Positions 1 to 7,996 of a stretch of DNA of 64,000 nucleotides are shown here, piece after piece. The translations under genes and the position numbers were made by a program. The notes under the pieces are model-generated. The model searched no databases and was not told the origin of the DNA. It was given only the letters and a program-made list of their open reading frames with translations. Position 1 is the stretch's first letter. Each line of letters opens with the position of its first letter. The stretch is from CAVVSD01 sp963750895 (lineage in GTDB: Bacteria; Actinomycetota; Thermoleophilia; Solirubrobacterales; Solirubrobacteraceae): contig CAVVSD010000006.1 of the NCBI GenBank assembly GCA_963750895.1, positions 1,550,001 to 1,614,000 of the forward strand, in the 5' to 3' direction.

Positions 1-30
1 GCCGCCCGCGCCGGCCTCGCGCTCGTCTGA

Positions 31-834
31 CTACGCCTGCATGTACTGGTCGCACGACGACGGGTCGCCGGAGTCGAAGCCGGTCTTCCACGCGTCCTCG
101 CGCTGCTCCGGCGTCCCGTGGTGGCCGGGCTGCTGGGTGTTGAAGTCGCCGACGGCGAGGGCCGCGTCGAGCGCCTCCTGCTCGTCGCCGTTCTCGAGGC
201 GACCCTGGTCGCTGGCGCTCTTCGCCCAGTTGCCGGCGTAGCAGTCGGCCTGCAGCTCGAAGGCCATCGTCGGCACGCTGCCGCCGTAGCGCTGGTCGAG
301 GCCGAGCTCGTTCTGGACCTGGTGGCCGTACTCGTGGGCGACGATGTACGCGACGGCGAAGTCGCCGTACGTCTTGCCGTAGCCCTGCGAGCTGCCGGGG
401 AGCGAGGAGTTCAGCGCGCCGTCGAAGATGTCGGTCGCGAACTTCTCCGAGATGTAGATCGTGTCGTCGCCCGGGCAGTAGGCGGCTGCGCTGTCGCCGA
501 GGTCGCTCGTGCCGTCACCGCACGCGCTCGCCGCGGTCTGGCCGGCTGGGATCCAGCTGTAGGTCACGCGCGGCTCGGGAAGATCGGAGTCCTTGAACAC
601 CTTCGTCCAGTACGTGTCGACGTCCTTGGTGACGGCGGTGAGGAAGCTCTCCATGTCCTGCGGCTGCGGCGTGTCCTTCGAGCCGATGACGAGGCTCTGC
701 GCGCTCGTCGGTTGCGGTTTCTCCTTCGTGGTCTCGGTCGCGGACGCGGATCCGAGCTGCAGCACGGCGGCGCCGATGGCGAGCGGCAGCACGGCGGCGC
801 CGATGAGCAGACGGGGGCGGATGGGTGATTTCAA
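31..834 (-). CDS. Secreted neutral zinc metallopeptidase (YpfJ-like)
   Basis: 267-residue predicted secreted zinc protease of the YpfJ/putative neutral zinc metallopeptidase family. Residues about 8-31 form a hydrophobic signal peptide ending in Ala-Ser-Ala. The catalytic HEYGH motif lies at about 167-171 and the downstream FELQADCYAG segment (about 192-201) supplies the third zinc ligand, both hallmarks of the family. I chose the TTG at 834 because AAGGAG sits six bases upstream; an in-frame ATG at 867 would add eleven residues but lacks such a site. The reading frame stays open far upstream, which is only a shadow of the opposite genes. Substrate unknown. The gene is complete and divergent from the VOC gene. 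Confidence 0.88.
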   Translation of the reverse strand: MKSPIRPRLLIGAAVLPLAIGAAVLQLGSASATETTKEKPQPTSAQSLVIGSKDTPQPQDMESFLTAVTKDVDTYWTKVFKDSDLPEPRVTYSWIPAGQTAASACGDGTSDLGDSAAAYCPGDDTIYISEKFATDIFDGALNSSLPGSSQGYGKTYGDFAVAYIVAHEYGHQVQNELGLDQRYGGSVPTMAFELQADCYAGNWAKSASDQGRLENGDEQEALDAALAVGDFNTQQPGHHGTPEQREDAWKTGFDSGDPSSCDQYMQA

Positions 835-939
835 CGGTGTCTCCTTCGAAGTGGTCAGGAGCACCATGTGCCGTGGCGCGTCAACGCTGCGTAAGACCGC
901 TTGCGATGAGTCCGGCGGCGGAGGATCGTCCGTAGGGCC

Positions 940-1347
940 ATGAGCGACCTCACGAAGGCCCCCACGACGATGTCGAACATCGGCGTTGCGATGTTCACCG
1001 TCGCCGACCAGGACGCGGCGATCGCGTTCTACACGGAGAAGCTCGGCTTCGAGCTGCGCTCCGACACCGCGTTCGGCGAGAACGGCGAGAACCGCTGGGT
1101 CGAGGTGGCGCCGCCCGGCTCGACCGCCCGCCTCGCACTCAACCCGCCGATGGGCGGTCAGCCCGGCGGCGGAGGCATCGGCGTCGAGACGCCGGACGTC
1201 CACGCCGAGCACGCCCGCCTGACCGCCATCGGCGGGATCGACCTCGACCCCGAGCCGATGTCGGGCCCGGGCATGCCGACGCTGTTCATGCTGCGCGACC
1301 CCGACGGCAACCACGTCGCCGTCGTGGAGGCGCCGCCCGCCGCGTAG
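940..1347 (+). CDS. VOC (glyoxalase/bleomycin resistance) family protein
   Basis: 135-residue single-domain protein of the vicinal oxygen chelate fold. It shows the typical opening strand (IGVAMFTVADQD), the FYTEKLGFEL motif around residues 29-38 and the terminal RDPDGNHVAVVE signature carrying a conserved metal-ligand-type glutamate. Such proteins are dioxygenases, glyoxalases or resistance proteins; the substrate cannot be told from sequence. The start at 940 has no strong ribosome site; an in-frame ATG at 970, which begins directly at the conserved domain, is a reasonable alternative. It is divergently placed to the secreted peptidase and followed by about 90 bases before the convergent amidohydrolase. 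Confidence 0.85.
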   Translation: MSDLTKAPTTMSNIGVAMFTVADQDAAIAFYTEKLGFELRSDTAFGENGENRWVEVAPPGSTARLALNPPMGGQPGGGGIGVETPDVHAEHARLTAIGGIDLDPEPMSGPGMPTLFMLRDPDGNHVAVVEAPPAA

Positions 1348-1439
1348 ACGTTCCGCCGTGGTCTCCGCGGTGCATGAATCGCACCGCGAGACCACGGCGA
1401 GGACGCGCGACCGGGACGCGCAGGTTCCGGGTCGACGCC

Positions 1440-2354
1440 TCAGTAGCCCCAGCCGAGCACCGTCGCCGCGGTGCGCCCGAGCAGCCACTCGCGCTGGTCG
1501 GCCGTCAGCCGGTCGGTGTGCTTGAGGTAGAAGAGCGCCTCGGCGTACGTGTGCTTCGCGTACTCGCGGCCCTCGGGCGCGAGCCGGATCGTCCCGGCGC
1601 GGCCCATGACGCGTGAGATGTCCGAGCCCCACATGAGGCGCTCGGCACCGAACGCCGCCAGGACCTGGTCGAGGCTCTCCCAGAGGTCCGCGAACGGGTA
1701 GGGATCCGCCGAGAGGGTCGGTACGCCGGAGACCTTCACCCGCACGTTGGGCAGCTCGGCCAGCGCGAGCAGCGCGGGCAGGTCGCGGAACGGCGGGTCG
1801 TCGAGGCCGAACGTCGGGTTCTGGCGCATGCCGAGGTGGTCGACGATCACGACGAGCTCCGGGTGGCGCCGTGCGACCTCGGCGGGGCCGCCGAGGGCAC
1901 CCGCGGTCGACATGAAGAGCGGGAGGCCCGCCGCGACGCAGGCCTCCATGAGCGGCTCGTACATGACGATGTCCGAGGTCCAGACGGGTCCGTCGTCGGG
2001 GCGGTCGTTCAGCAGGTGGCCGGGCAGCGTGTGCATGGCCCGCATCGCGACGACCTCCCCCGCCGCGGCGCGCCGCGCGACGAGCTCGGCGAGCCCCGGG
2101 TCGTCCGCCCGGATGCCGCCGGGCACGGCGGGCGGGGTGACCATCGAGACGACCGCGAAGCGGTCGGGCGCCTGGGCCCGCGCCCACAGGCCCCAGTCGT
2201 CGTCGATGGGGAACAGCACTGCCTTGTCGACGCCGACGGCGTCCATGTAGCCGAGCTCGACCTCGAGCATGAGCCGGTAGCGCGTGTCGCGGTCCAGCCC
2301 CTCGAGGTCGCCGGCCACCGCCGGCTCGTGCAGCTGGGCGTCGATGATCGTCAT
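1440..2354 (-). CDS. Amidohydrolase-2 family metal-dependent hydrolase
   Basis: 304-residue TIM-barrel protein of the amidohydrolase 2 family (ACMSD/OMPDC-like, predicted hydrolase or decarboxylase). The first strand reads IIDAQLHEP, so the usual H-x-H is replaced by Q-x-H; a conserved histidine occurs in VIVDHLGM (about residue 170) and the catalytic-type aspartate in MWGSDISR (about 243). It starts 17 bases downstream of the MetE-like gene on the same strand, so the two are probably cotranscribed, consistent with joint action on a small organic acid or ether. The substrate is unknown. The altered first metal motif is seen in several members of this family and does not by itself mean inactivity. 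Confidence 0.8.
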   Translation of the reverse strand: MTIIDAQLHEPAVAGDLEGLDRDTRYRLMLEVELGYMDAVGVDKAVLFPIDDDWGLWARAQAPDRFAVVSMVTPPAVPGGIRADDPGLAELVARRAAAGEVVAMRAMHTLPGHLLNDRPDDGPVWTSDIVMYEPLMEACVAAGLPLFMSTAGALGGPAEVARRHPELVVIVDHLGMRQNPTFGLDDPPFRDLPALLALAELPNVRVKVSGVPTLSADPYPFADLWESLDQVLAAFGAERLMWGSDISRVMGRAGTIRLAPEGREYAKHTYAEALFYLKHTDRLTADQREWLLGRTAATVLGWGY

Positions 2355-2370
2355 GGGCGGATCATCGCGG

Positions 2371-3391
2371 TCACAGCGTCGCCGCCGCCTCGACCATGTT
2401 CTCCATCTTCGCCCGGAGCACGGGCACGTCGCGCGCGGGATGGCGCCCGAACCCGCACGACGGCGCCAGCCACAGGCGCTCCTCCCCCACGACCCGAGCC
2501 CAGTCCGCCGCGCGCTCGCGGATCTTCGAGACCGGCTCGACCCAGTAGCAGCCCTCGTCGACGATCCCGGCCGCGAGCTCGATGCTCTGCGGGATCGACG
2601 CGAACGACGTCCCGCTCCAGGTAACGCTGGAAGTAGTGCACCGCGAGGTGCGCGACGTCGATCACGCCGTCCAGCCGCTCGAGGATCTGTGCCCAGGGAG
2701 CGCAGCTGAGATCACCGGACAGCGGCCGGCCGCGCATGTTGCCGCTGCAGATGTGGATGCCGCGCCGCACGCCGTCCAACCCCTCGAAGCACTCGGCGAT
2801 GATCTCCGCCGCCTCGTCCGGGGTCAGCGCGCCCATGGAGATCAGCGTGCTGAAGGTGGGGACGTCGAGCTGCACGTGCGTGCAGCCGGCGTCGGCCAGG
2901 CCGCGCATCTCCGAGCGCACCACGCCGATGAGGTTCGGGAGCTGCTCCTTGAGCTGCGGCAGCTGGTCGATCGCGTTGAACGCCATCTCCAACGGACCGA
3001 CCACGGTCGCCTTCGGCACGCCACCGGGAAGGTCGCGCTCGCGCAGGTAGCCGCTCAGGTAGCCCATGCCGTCGGGGGCGCCGATGTCCCCCGTGATCTT
3101 CGCGTGGGCGAAGTCGTCGTAGTCGAACAGCTCGGGCTTGCTCGGGACGTCGATCTCGATGCCCGTGAGCACCTTCTGCATGTGGTTGAGGAACTCGTCC
3201 GTGAAGTACTCGCCGCCGGTCCACTCGGTCAGGCCGAGTGCCTGCTGCTCGGCGACCGCCGTCGCGGCGCTCTCCCGCAGCAGCCGCTCGCTCGCATCGG
3301 CTCCGAGGTTCCCGGCGTGGTACTCGCGCAGGCCCTCCGTCACGTCCTCCTGCGGCCACCAGGAACCCACGGTGGTCGTGCGAACGCTCAT
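2371..3391 (-). pseudogene. MetE-like / epoxyalkyl-CoM transferase-like enzyme, one frameshift
   Basis: Zinc-dependent methyl/alkyl-transfer enzyme of the cobalamin-independent methionine synthase C-terminal fold (UROD/MetE superfamily), about 340 residues, so one domain rather than full MetE. The start MSVRTTTVGS at 3391 has an AGGAGGAGA site. The zinc motif HxC is visible as GIHICSGN and the later cysteine as APSCGFGRHP. The frame breaks near 2610-2640: reading continues as TSFASIPQSIELAAG in another frame down to the stop at 2371. The break could be a real mutation or a sequence error, since both halves are otherwise well conserved. First of three related genes in the window; likely cotranscribed with the amidohydrolase. 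Confidence 0.8.
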
Positions 3392-3732
3392 TCGTCGTCT
3401 CCTCCTGCTCGGTCTCCGAGCGCGCATGCTCGCCGAAACGCCGGAAGCCCGCACAGAGGCGGGCTTCGGGCATCAGGAGTCGGGCTGATTGATTGGGGAG
3501 GGGACGTCTTGAGAGGTCTCGCCTCGGGGTGCCGTCGCTGCCTGACAGCCCTCTCATCGGTCGCGCTCGGCGGACCTTGAACCGGATCTCGGAGAAAGTC
3601 GCGCGCCTCGCCGCAAGATTCCGGCTCCCGGTGCGTTCTGCGTATCCGAGGGGGGGAATTCGGGGCCCGCCGGCACCGCAGAGATGAAGCGGTGGCCTTC
3701 GGCCGGGCAACCAATCCCTCGAAAGGAGCAAG
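3392..3732. other. Divergent intergenic region with leader hairpin
   Basis: This 341-base gap separates the MetE-like gene (minus) from the secreted protein gene (plus), so it should hold both promoters. The only clear structure is a perfect 9-bp inverted repeat at 3444-3467 (arms GAAGCCCGC and GCGGGCTTC, six-base loop), which would lie in the leader about 53 bases upstream of the MetE-like start. It is not followed by a T-run, so it is not a standard terminator. I recognise no riboswitch consensus. Confidence 0.5.
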
Positions 3733-4176
3733 ATGAGGCGGTTCGCCCTCGCGGTGATCGCGTGCGCCCTGCTGGGCGCGTGGTCGGTGGCCCCAGCCGG
3801 GGCACACACCGGCCAGGACAACGGAATGTCCTGCGCCGGCATCACCCTCGACCTGGCGGGCTTCCCCGCAGGAGAGAACACCGTCACGACCACCATCACG
3901 ATCGACGGCGTGCCCGTCGACCCGGTGGTCTCGACGTTCCAGGGTGCGGCGGCGACGTTGATCGTCCCGCTCCCGCCCTTCACGGGCACCCACGAGATCC
4001 GGTACCAGACGAGCTGGACCGTCGACGGCGGAGGCCAGACCGAGGTGGCCGTGACGACGATCACGTGCGGCTCCACGGGCGGGCCGGCCGAGCCCGGTTC
4101 CAAGCCGGCGAAGCCGCGCCACCCCCGCTCGCCGCGCTGGTGGTGGCGCGTGCAGCAGCACTGCTGGCCGTCCTAG
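3733..4176 (+). CDS. Small secreted protein of unknown function
   Basis: 147-residue protein with an excellent AAGGAG ribosome site six bases before the ATG. Residues 1-24 form a signal peptide (MRRFALAVIACALLGAW, cleavage after AGA). The mature part has two cysteines (in MSCAGITL and TITCGS) and alternating hydrophobic segments suggesting a beta-sandwich. The C-terminus turns abruptly basic and Trp-rich (PRHPRSPRWWWR). In the next frame the same bases read LAALVVARAAALLAVL, a plausible membrane anchor, so a late frameshift may have removed a wall-anchoring tail. Function not recognised. Confidence 0.7.
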   Translation: MRRFALAVIACALLGAWSVAPAGAHTGQDNGMSCAGITLDLAGFPAGENTVTTTITIDGVPVDPVVSTFQGAAATLIVPLPPFTGTHEIRYQTSWTVDGGGQTEVAVTTITCGSTGGPAEPGSKPAKPRHPRSPRWWWRVQQHCWPS

Positions 4177-4405
4177 ACCGAGGCCGGGGGCCGCGCCCGC
4201 CCGCGCGGCCCCACCCCACCGGACGGTCCGGCCACGAACAGACCAGCATCAGGCCGATCAGGATCTGCACGAGTTCCGGTCCGGAAGCTCACAAGAAGGC
4301 CGCAACTCCGATTTCCTGCCCACCGTCTCGGACGGTGTGGCGGGCAGGCGCGACCGATACGTTGGGCGGGCAGCGGTTCCGCCCTCCACGGAAGAAGGGT
4401 CGCGC

Positions 4406-5845
4406 GTGTCGTCTGCGGTTGATCTCCCCCGGTCCGGTGCGCTCGGGCGAGCATCTGATGCACAACTGACGAGGCTGATCCGCCAAGGCAACCAGGAGGC
4501 CTTCGCGGAGCTCTACGAGCGGCACAACTCGCTCGTGATGGCGGTCGCCCGCGCGTCCTCGCGCGAGCGCGCCGAGGACATCGCCCAGGAGGCGTGGACG
4601 AGCGCGTATCGCGCCCTGTCCGGGCCCGGGAAGTCCATCGAGCACGCCGCCCCGTGGCTGGCCACCATCGCCCGCAACGTCGCCCGCGACCGCGCACGCC
4701 GCGACATGCGGCTGCCGGAGGTCACCAACGACGACATCGTGGCCGCCGCGCCCGCCGTCGGCGGCGTCGAGAGCGCCCTCGAGGGCAAGCACAACCTCGG
4801 CCGCCTGCTGGGCGCCTTCGACGAGCTGTCCGAGGAGCAGCGCGTCATCCTCAGCCTCCGCGAGTTCGGCGGGCTGACGTACAAGCAGATCGCCGAGCAG
4901 CTCGGCAAGCCCGAGTCGACGATCGAGGCCGCGCTGTTCCGCGCCCGTCGCAAGATGGCGAAGGAGTACGCGGAGCTCGACAGCGGCCGCCGCTGCCGGA
5001 TCGTGCAGTCCCAGCTCCTGACCGGCCGGCAGCTCTCGCACGTGGAGCGCCTGCGGATCTCGCGGCATCTCGGGCGCTGCGTGACGTGCGAGCGCGTCGC
5101 GCGGCTCGAGGGCGCCGACGACCTCATCCCCACGCCGCGCCTCGCGCGCATCGCGGGCGTCATCCCGGTGCCCGGCTTCCTCGCGCGGCTCCTGGCCGGC
5201 GGCGCCGACGCGGTCAGCCCGCTCGCGGGCAAGGCCGCGGTGGCGGCCGTCACCATCGTCGTGGGCACCGGCGCGCTCGTCGTCACGCAGGGCCGCGACA
5301 GCGAGGAGTCCGCGTCGGGCTCGGCAGGATCCGGCACGACGGCAGCAGCCGCCACCGGCAGCTCCTCCGCTCCGATCGGTCTCTCCGCGGCACCGAACAT
5401 CGTCCTGACGCACCGCGTCGCCCCCGCGGCGAAGCACACCTCCGGCGGCGGATCGGCGCCCTCGACCGGCACCGCGACGCCGGTCGCGAGCGCCGCACCG
5501 ATCGCACCGGCCACGGCGAACGCCGCACCGCAGCGGTCGGCGAGCTCGTCGCCGGTGCGCAGCGTGCAGCGCACGACCACGCGCGAGCGCCAGGCCCCGG
5601 CGGCACCCGTCCAGCAGGCACCGGCCGCCGCCACGCCCACCCCGGCACCGGCCGCCCAGGCCCCTGCCGCGGCCGCGCCCGCCCCGGCCGCAGCGACACC
5701 TGCGCCCGCAGCCTCCGCGCCGGCGGCTGCGAACGCGGGAACCCCGGCGACCCCCGCGCCCGCCCCGGCTCCCGCGAGGACCGGCGGGCCGAGCGTCACG
5801 CAGACGCCCGTCTGCCTCGACGCGTCCTGTCGGATCAGCCCCTAG
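4406..5845 (+). CDS. ECF-type sigma factor with membrane segment and Ala/Pro-rich tail
   Basis: About 479-residue extracytoplasmic-function sigma-70 protein. Region 2 covers about residues 15-95 (LIRQGNQEAFAELYERH, then AEDIAQEAWTSAYRAL), region 4 about 125-180 (LSEEQRVILSLREFGGLTYKQIAEQL, with the helix-turn-helix ending in PESTIEAALFRARRKM). It is followed by a cysteine pair (GRCVTCERVARLEG) resembling an anti-sigma zinc finger, a hydrophobic stretch (AAVAAVTIVVGTGALVV, probable membrane helix) and some 170 residues of Ala/Pro/Thr-rich sequence ending CLDASCRISP. Sigma, zinc-finger and transmembrane parts in one chain suggest a self-restrained, membrane-tethered regulator. GTG at 4406 has GAAGG upstream; ATG at 4337 is the alternative. 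Confidence 0.85.
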   Translation: MSSAVDLPRSGALGRASDAQLTRLIRQGNQEAFAELYERHNSLVMAVARASSRERAEDIAQEAWTSAYRALSGPGKSIEHAAPWLATIARNVARDRARRDMRLPEVTNDDIVAAAPAVGGVESALEGKHNLGRLLGAFDELSEEQRVILSLREFGGLTYKQIAEQLGKPESTIEAALFRARRKMAKEYAELDSGRRCRIVQSQLLTGRQLSHVERLRISRHLGRCVTCERVARLEGADDLIPTPRLARIAGVIPVPGFLARLLAGGADAVSPLAGKAAVAAVTIVVGTGALVVTQGRDSEESASGSAGSGTTAAAATGSSSAPIGLSAAPNIVLTHRVAPAAKHTSGGGSAPSTGTATPVASAAPIAPATANAAPQRSASSSPVRSVQRTTTRERQAPAAPVQQAPAAATPTPAPAAQAPAAAAPAPAAATPAPAASAPAAANAGTPATPAPAPAPARTGGPSVTQTPVCLDASCRISP

Positions 5846-5900
5846 ACCCGGATTTGCGCCCCGCGGGATCCTCGAAGCGAGGCAACCCGAGGAGGCGGAC

Positions 5901-6332
5901 ATGCAAGGCGTACCCGAGGTGGTCCTGCGCAGCGAGCAGACGAACGCCGAGATCGGGATGATCCGACATGTGGTGCCGGTCGGCTTCCCGGGACCACCGC
6001 TGCACCGGCACGACTTCGACGAGACCTTCTACGTCCTCGAAGGACAGCTGACCGTGCAGCTCGGCGACGAGCTCTTCCGGGTGGAGACCGGAGAGCTCGC
6101 GTTCGCCCCGCGCGGGGTCGCGCACACGTTCACGAACCTGGCGGAGGAACCGGCGGGCTACCTGATCGTGTTCACCCCGGCGGGATTCGAGCGCCACTTC
6201 GCCCGCATGGCGGCCGAGCGCGAGGGCGTCGACCCGCCCGACTGGGCGCTCGGGCCGATCCCCGACGTGACCGTGCTCGGCGGCCCGATCGACCGGGATC
6301 GCGCGGCGGAGGCACGTCCGATCGGCGTCTGA
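5901..6332 (+). CDS. Cupin-domain protein
   Basis: 143-residue single-cupin protein. Cupin motif 1 is visible as PPLHRHDFDETFYVLEG (metal ligands His, His and Glu) and motif 2 as ELAFAPRGVAHTFTN with its histidine. The fold binds metals and small molecules; family members are dioxygenases, isomerases or sugar-responsive regulators, and nothing here fixes the substrate. Start at 5901 is supported by GAGGAGG. It follows the sigma factor gene by 55 bases on the same strand and precedes the ArsR-type operon, but shares no overlap with either. Confidence 0.85.
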   Translation: MQGVPEVVLRSEQTNAEIGMIRHVVPVGFPGPPLHRHDFDETFYVLEGQLTVQLGDELFRVETGELAFAPRGVAHTFTNLAEEPAGYLIVFTPAGFERHFARMAAEREGVDPPDWALGPIPDVTVLGGPIDRDRAAEARPIGV

Positions 6333-6374
6333 GCAAGGCCGGGCGGGTTGCACCCCGGTGCTACTGTTCACCTT

Positions 6375-6689
6375 GTGGTTAACGATCCGTTCCGAGCCCT
6401 GTCGCACCCCATCCGCCGCGGGATCGTCGAGCGCCTCGCCGCAGGCCCGGCGACCGTCGGTGACGCCACGGCGGGCTTCGGTGTGTCCAAGCCCGCGATC
6501 TCCAAGCACCTGAAGGTGCTGGAGGAGACCGGCGTGCTGACCCGCGTGGTCGAGGGGCGGACGCATCGGCTCTCGATCGAGCCCGACGTGCTCAGCGAGG
6601 CGGCCGACTGGATGGATCGTCAGCGCGCCGTCTGGGAGCGCATGTTCGACGTCGTCGACGAGTACCTGAAGGAGGACGTACCTCGATGA
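6375..6689 (+). CDS. ArsR-family winged-helix transcriptional regulator
   Basis: About 104-residue ArsR/SmtB-type repressor (NDPFRALSHPIRRGIVERLA at the N-terminus; recognition helix FGVSKPAISKHLKVLEETGVL). It lacks the cysteine metal-binding motifs of classical ArsR, as in the subgroup that accompanies AHSA1/SRPBCC genes, and it does so here. GTG at 6375 begins at the conserved part; a TACTGT box at 6362-6367 lies seven bases upstream with no ribosome site, indicating a leaderless transcript. ATG 6348 would be upstream of that box. It overlaps the DUF899 gene by four bases, so it heads a four-gene operon and is probably autoregulated. Confidence 0.88.
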   Translation: MVNDPFRALSHPIRRGIVERLAAGPATVGDATAGFGVSKPAISKHLKVLEETGVLTRVVEGRTHRLSIEPDVLSEAADWMDRQRAVWERMFDVVDEYLKEDVPR

Positions 6690-7417
6690 AGACCCCACCG
6701 ACCGTGACGCCGCAGGAGTGGACCGCCGCGCGCGAGGCGCTGCTGGTGAAGGAGAAGCAGCTGACCCGCGCCCGCGACGCCCTCGCCGCCGAGCGCCGCC
6801 GCATGCCGCGGATGGCCGTGGAGAAGGACTACGCCTTCGAGGGGCCGGACGGCCCGGCGAGCCTGCTCGACATGTTCGAGGGCCGCCGGCAGCTCATCGT
6901 CTACCGGTTCTTCTTCGAGCCCGGCGTGGAGGGCTGGCCGGAGAGCGGCTGCCGCGGCTGCTCGTTCATGGCCGACCAGGTGAGCCACCTCGCCCATCTC
7001 AACGCGCGCGACACCACGCTCGCCTACGTCTCGCGCGCCCCGCAGCCCGACATCGAGCGCTGGAAGGCGCGGATGGGCTGGGACATCCCCTGGTACACGA
7101 TCACCGACGACTTCGACAAGGACTTCGGCGTCGACGAGTGGCACGGGACCAACGCCTTCATCCGCGACGACGAGGGCGGCGTCTTCCGCACGTACTTCAT
7201 CGACAGCCGCGGCGACGAGGCCCTCGGCACCCCGTGGGCGTTCCTCGACATGACCGCGCTCGGGCGCCAGGAGATCTGGGAGGACTCGCCGGAGGGCTAC
7301 CCGCAGACCCAGGCGTACGTGTGGTGGAACCTCCACGACGAGTACGACCAGGCGACCGACTTCGAGCACGCGCTGTCGGACGAGACGGCGTCGCAGCGCG
7401 GGGCGACCAGCACGTGA
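6686..7417 (+). CDS. DUF899 family thioredoxin-like protein
   Basis: 243-residue protein of the DUF899 family, a thioredoxin-fold group of unknown reaction. Recognisable features are the N-terminal EWTAAREALLVKEKQLTRARD segment, the FFFEPGVEGWPESGCRGCSFMADQ segment with a CxxC pair near residues 90-93, and the aromatic tail YVWWNLHDEYD. The CxxC pair makes a redox or disulfide role plausible. Translationally coupled to the ArsR gene (ATGA) and to the next small gene (GTGA). Confidence 0.88.
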   Translation: MKTPPTVTPQEWTAAREALLVKEKQLTRARDALAAERRRMPRMAVEKDYAFEGPDGPASLLDMFEGRRQLIVYRFFFEPGVEGWPESGCRGCSFMADQVSHLAHLNARDTTLAYVSRAPQPDIERWKARMGWDIPWYTITDDFDKDFGVDEWHGTNAFIRDDEGGVFRTYFIDSRGDEALGTPWAFLDMTALGRQEIWEDSPEGYPQTQAYVWWNLHDEYDQATDFEHALSDETASQRGATST

Positions 7418-7542
7418 CCGTGATCGCGCACATCGGCGGCGTGCCGGTCGAGGAGCTCCTGCCGACGGTGTGCGCCGGCGCCGGGGTGCTCCTCGTGCGC
7501 GCCCGCAGCGTGCTCCGTCGCCGCCGGGAGCCCGGGCGATGA
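7414..7542 (+). CDS. 42-residue small protein coupled on both sides
   Basis: Short gene wedged between the DUF899 and AHSA1 genes: its GTG overlaps the DUF899 stop (GTGA) and its stop overlaps the AHSA1 start (ATGA). The product begins VTVIAHIGGVPVEELLP, continues with a short hydrophobic stretch (VCAGAGVLLVRA) and ends in an arginine cluster, so it may be a single-pass or peripheral membrane peptide. The exact double overlap and the protein-like hydrophobic/basic layout support it being real. I believe similar small proteins beginning with an IAHIGG-PVEELLP motif occur in related genomes, but that is from memory. Function unknown. Confidence 0.7.
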   Translation: MTVIAHIGGVPVEELLPTVCAGAGVLLVRARSVLRRRREPGR

Positions 7543-7979
7543 TCAGCGGCGACCAGACCCTGCGCATCGAGCGCACCTACCGGGCGCCCGCCGAGGCGGT
7601 GTTCGACGCGTGGACCAGCGAGGAGGTGATCCGCCGCTGGTGGCACACCGAGCGCGGCTACGAGACGAGCGAGGCCGAGGTCGACCTGCGCGTGGGCGGC
7701 GCGGTACGCGTCGTCATGCGCGACCCGGAGACGGAGGCCGAGTACGGCGGCGGCGGGCTGTACACGGAGATCGACCGGCCGAGACGGCTGGCGTTCACGT
7801 GGCTCTGGGACGACGAGACGCGGCGGACGCTCATCGAGATCGACTTCGAGGAGACCGACGGCGTCACCACCGTCCGCTTCGTGCACAGCGGGCTGTGGGA
7901 CGAGGAGGCGGTCCGCGGCCACGAGGACGGCTGGAGCAAGGTCTTCGCCAACCTCGCGCGCGTTCTCGAGCCGGAGTAG
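7539..7979 (+). CDS. AHSA1/SRPBCC domain protein
   Basis: 146-residue START-like/SRPBCC (AHSA1, activator of Hsp90 ATPase homologue 1-like) protein: RIERTYRAPAEAVFDAWTSEEVIRRWW opening and the RFVHSGLWDEE...HEDGWSKVFANLARVLE ending are typical. The helix-grip fold binds hydrophobic ligands; the ArsR plus AHSA1 pairing is a common two-gene regulatory unit of unknown ligand. Last gene of the ArsR-DUF899-small protein-AHSA1 operon, with ATGA overlap to the preceding gene. Confidence 0.88.
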   Translation: MISGDQTLRIERTYRAPAEAVFDAWTSEEVIRRWWHTERGYETSEAEVDLRVGGAVRVVMRDPETEAEYGGGGLYTEIDRPRRLAFTWLWDDETRRTLIEIDFEETDGVTTVRFVHSGLWDEEAVRGHEDGWSKVFANLARVLEPE

Positions 7980-7996
7980 CCGTCTACCATCGCGGC

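Noticed and set aside
31..2187. One 718-residue open frame on the minus strand spanning the secreted peptidase, VOC gene and amidohydrolase region.
   Set aside because: Only its last 267 residues look like a protein; the rest is Arg/Ala-rich shadow of other genes, and a TTG with a good ribosome site explains the peptidase start.
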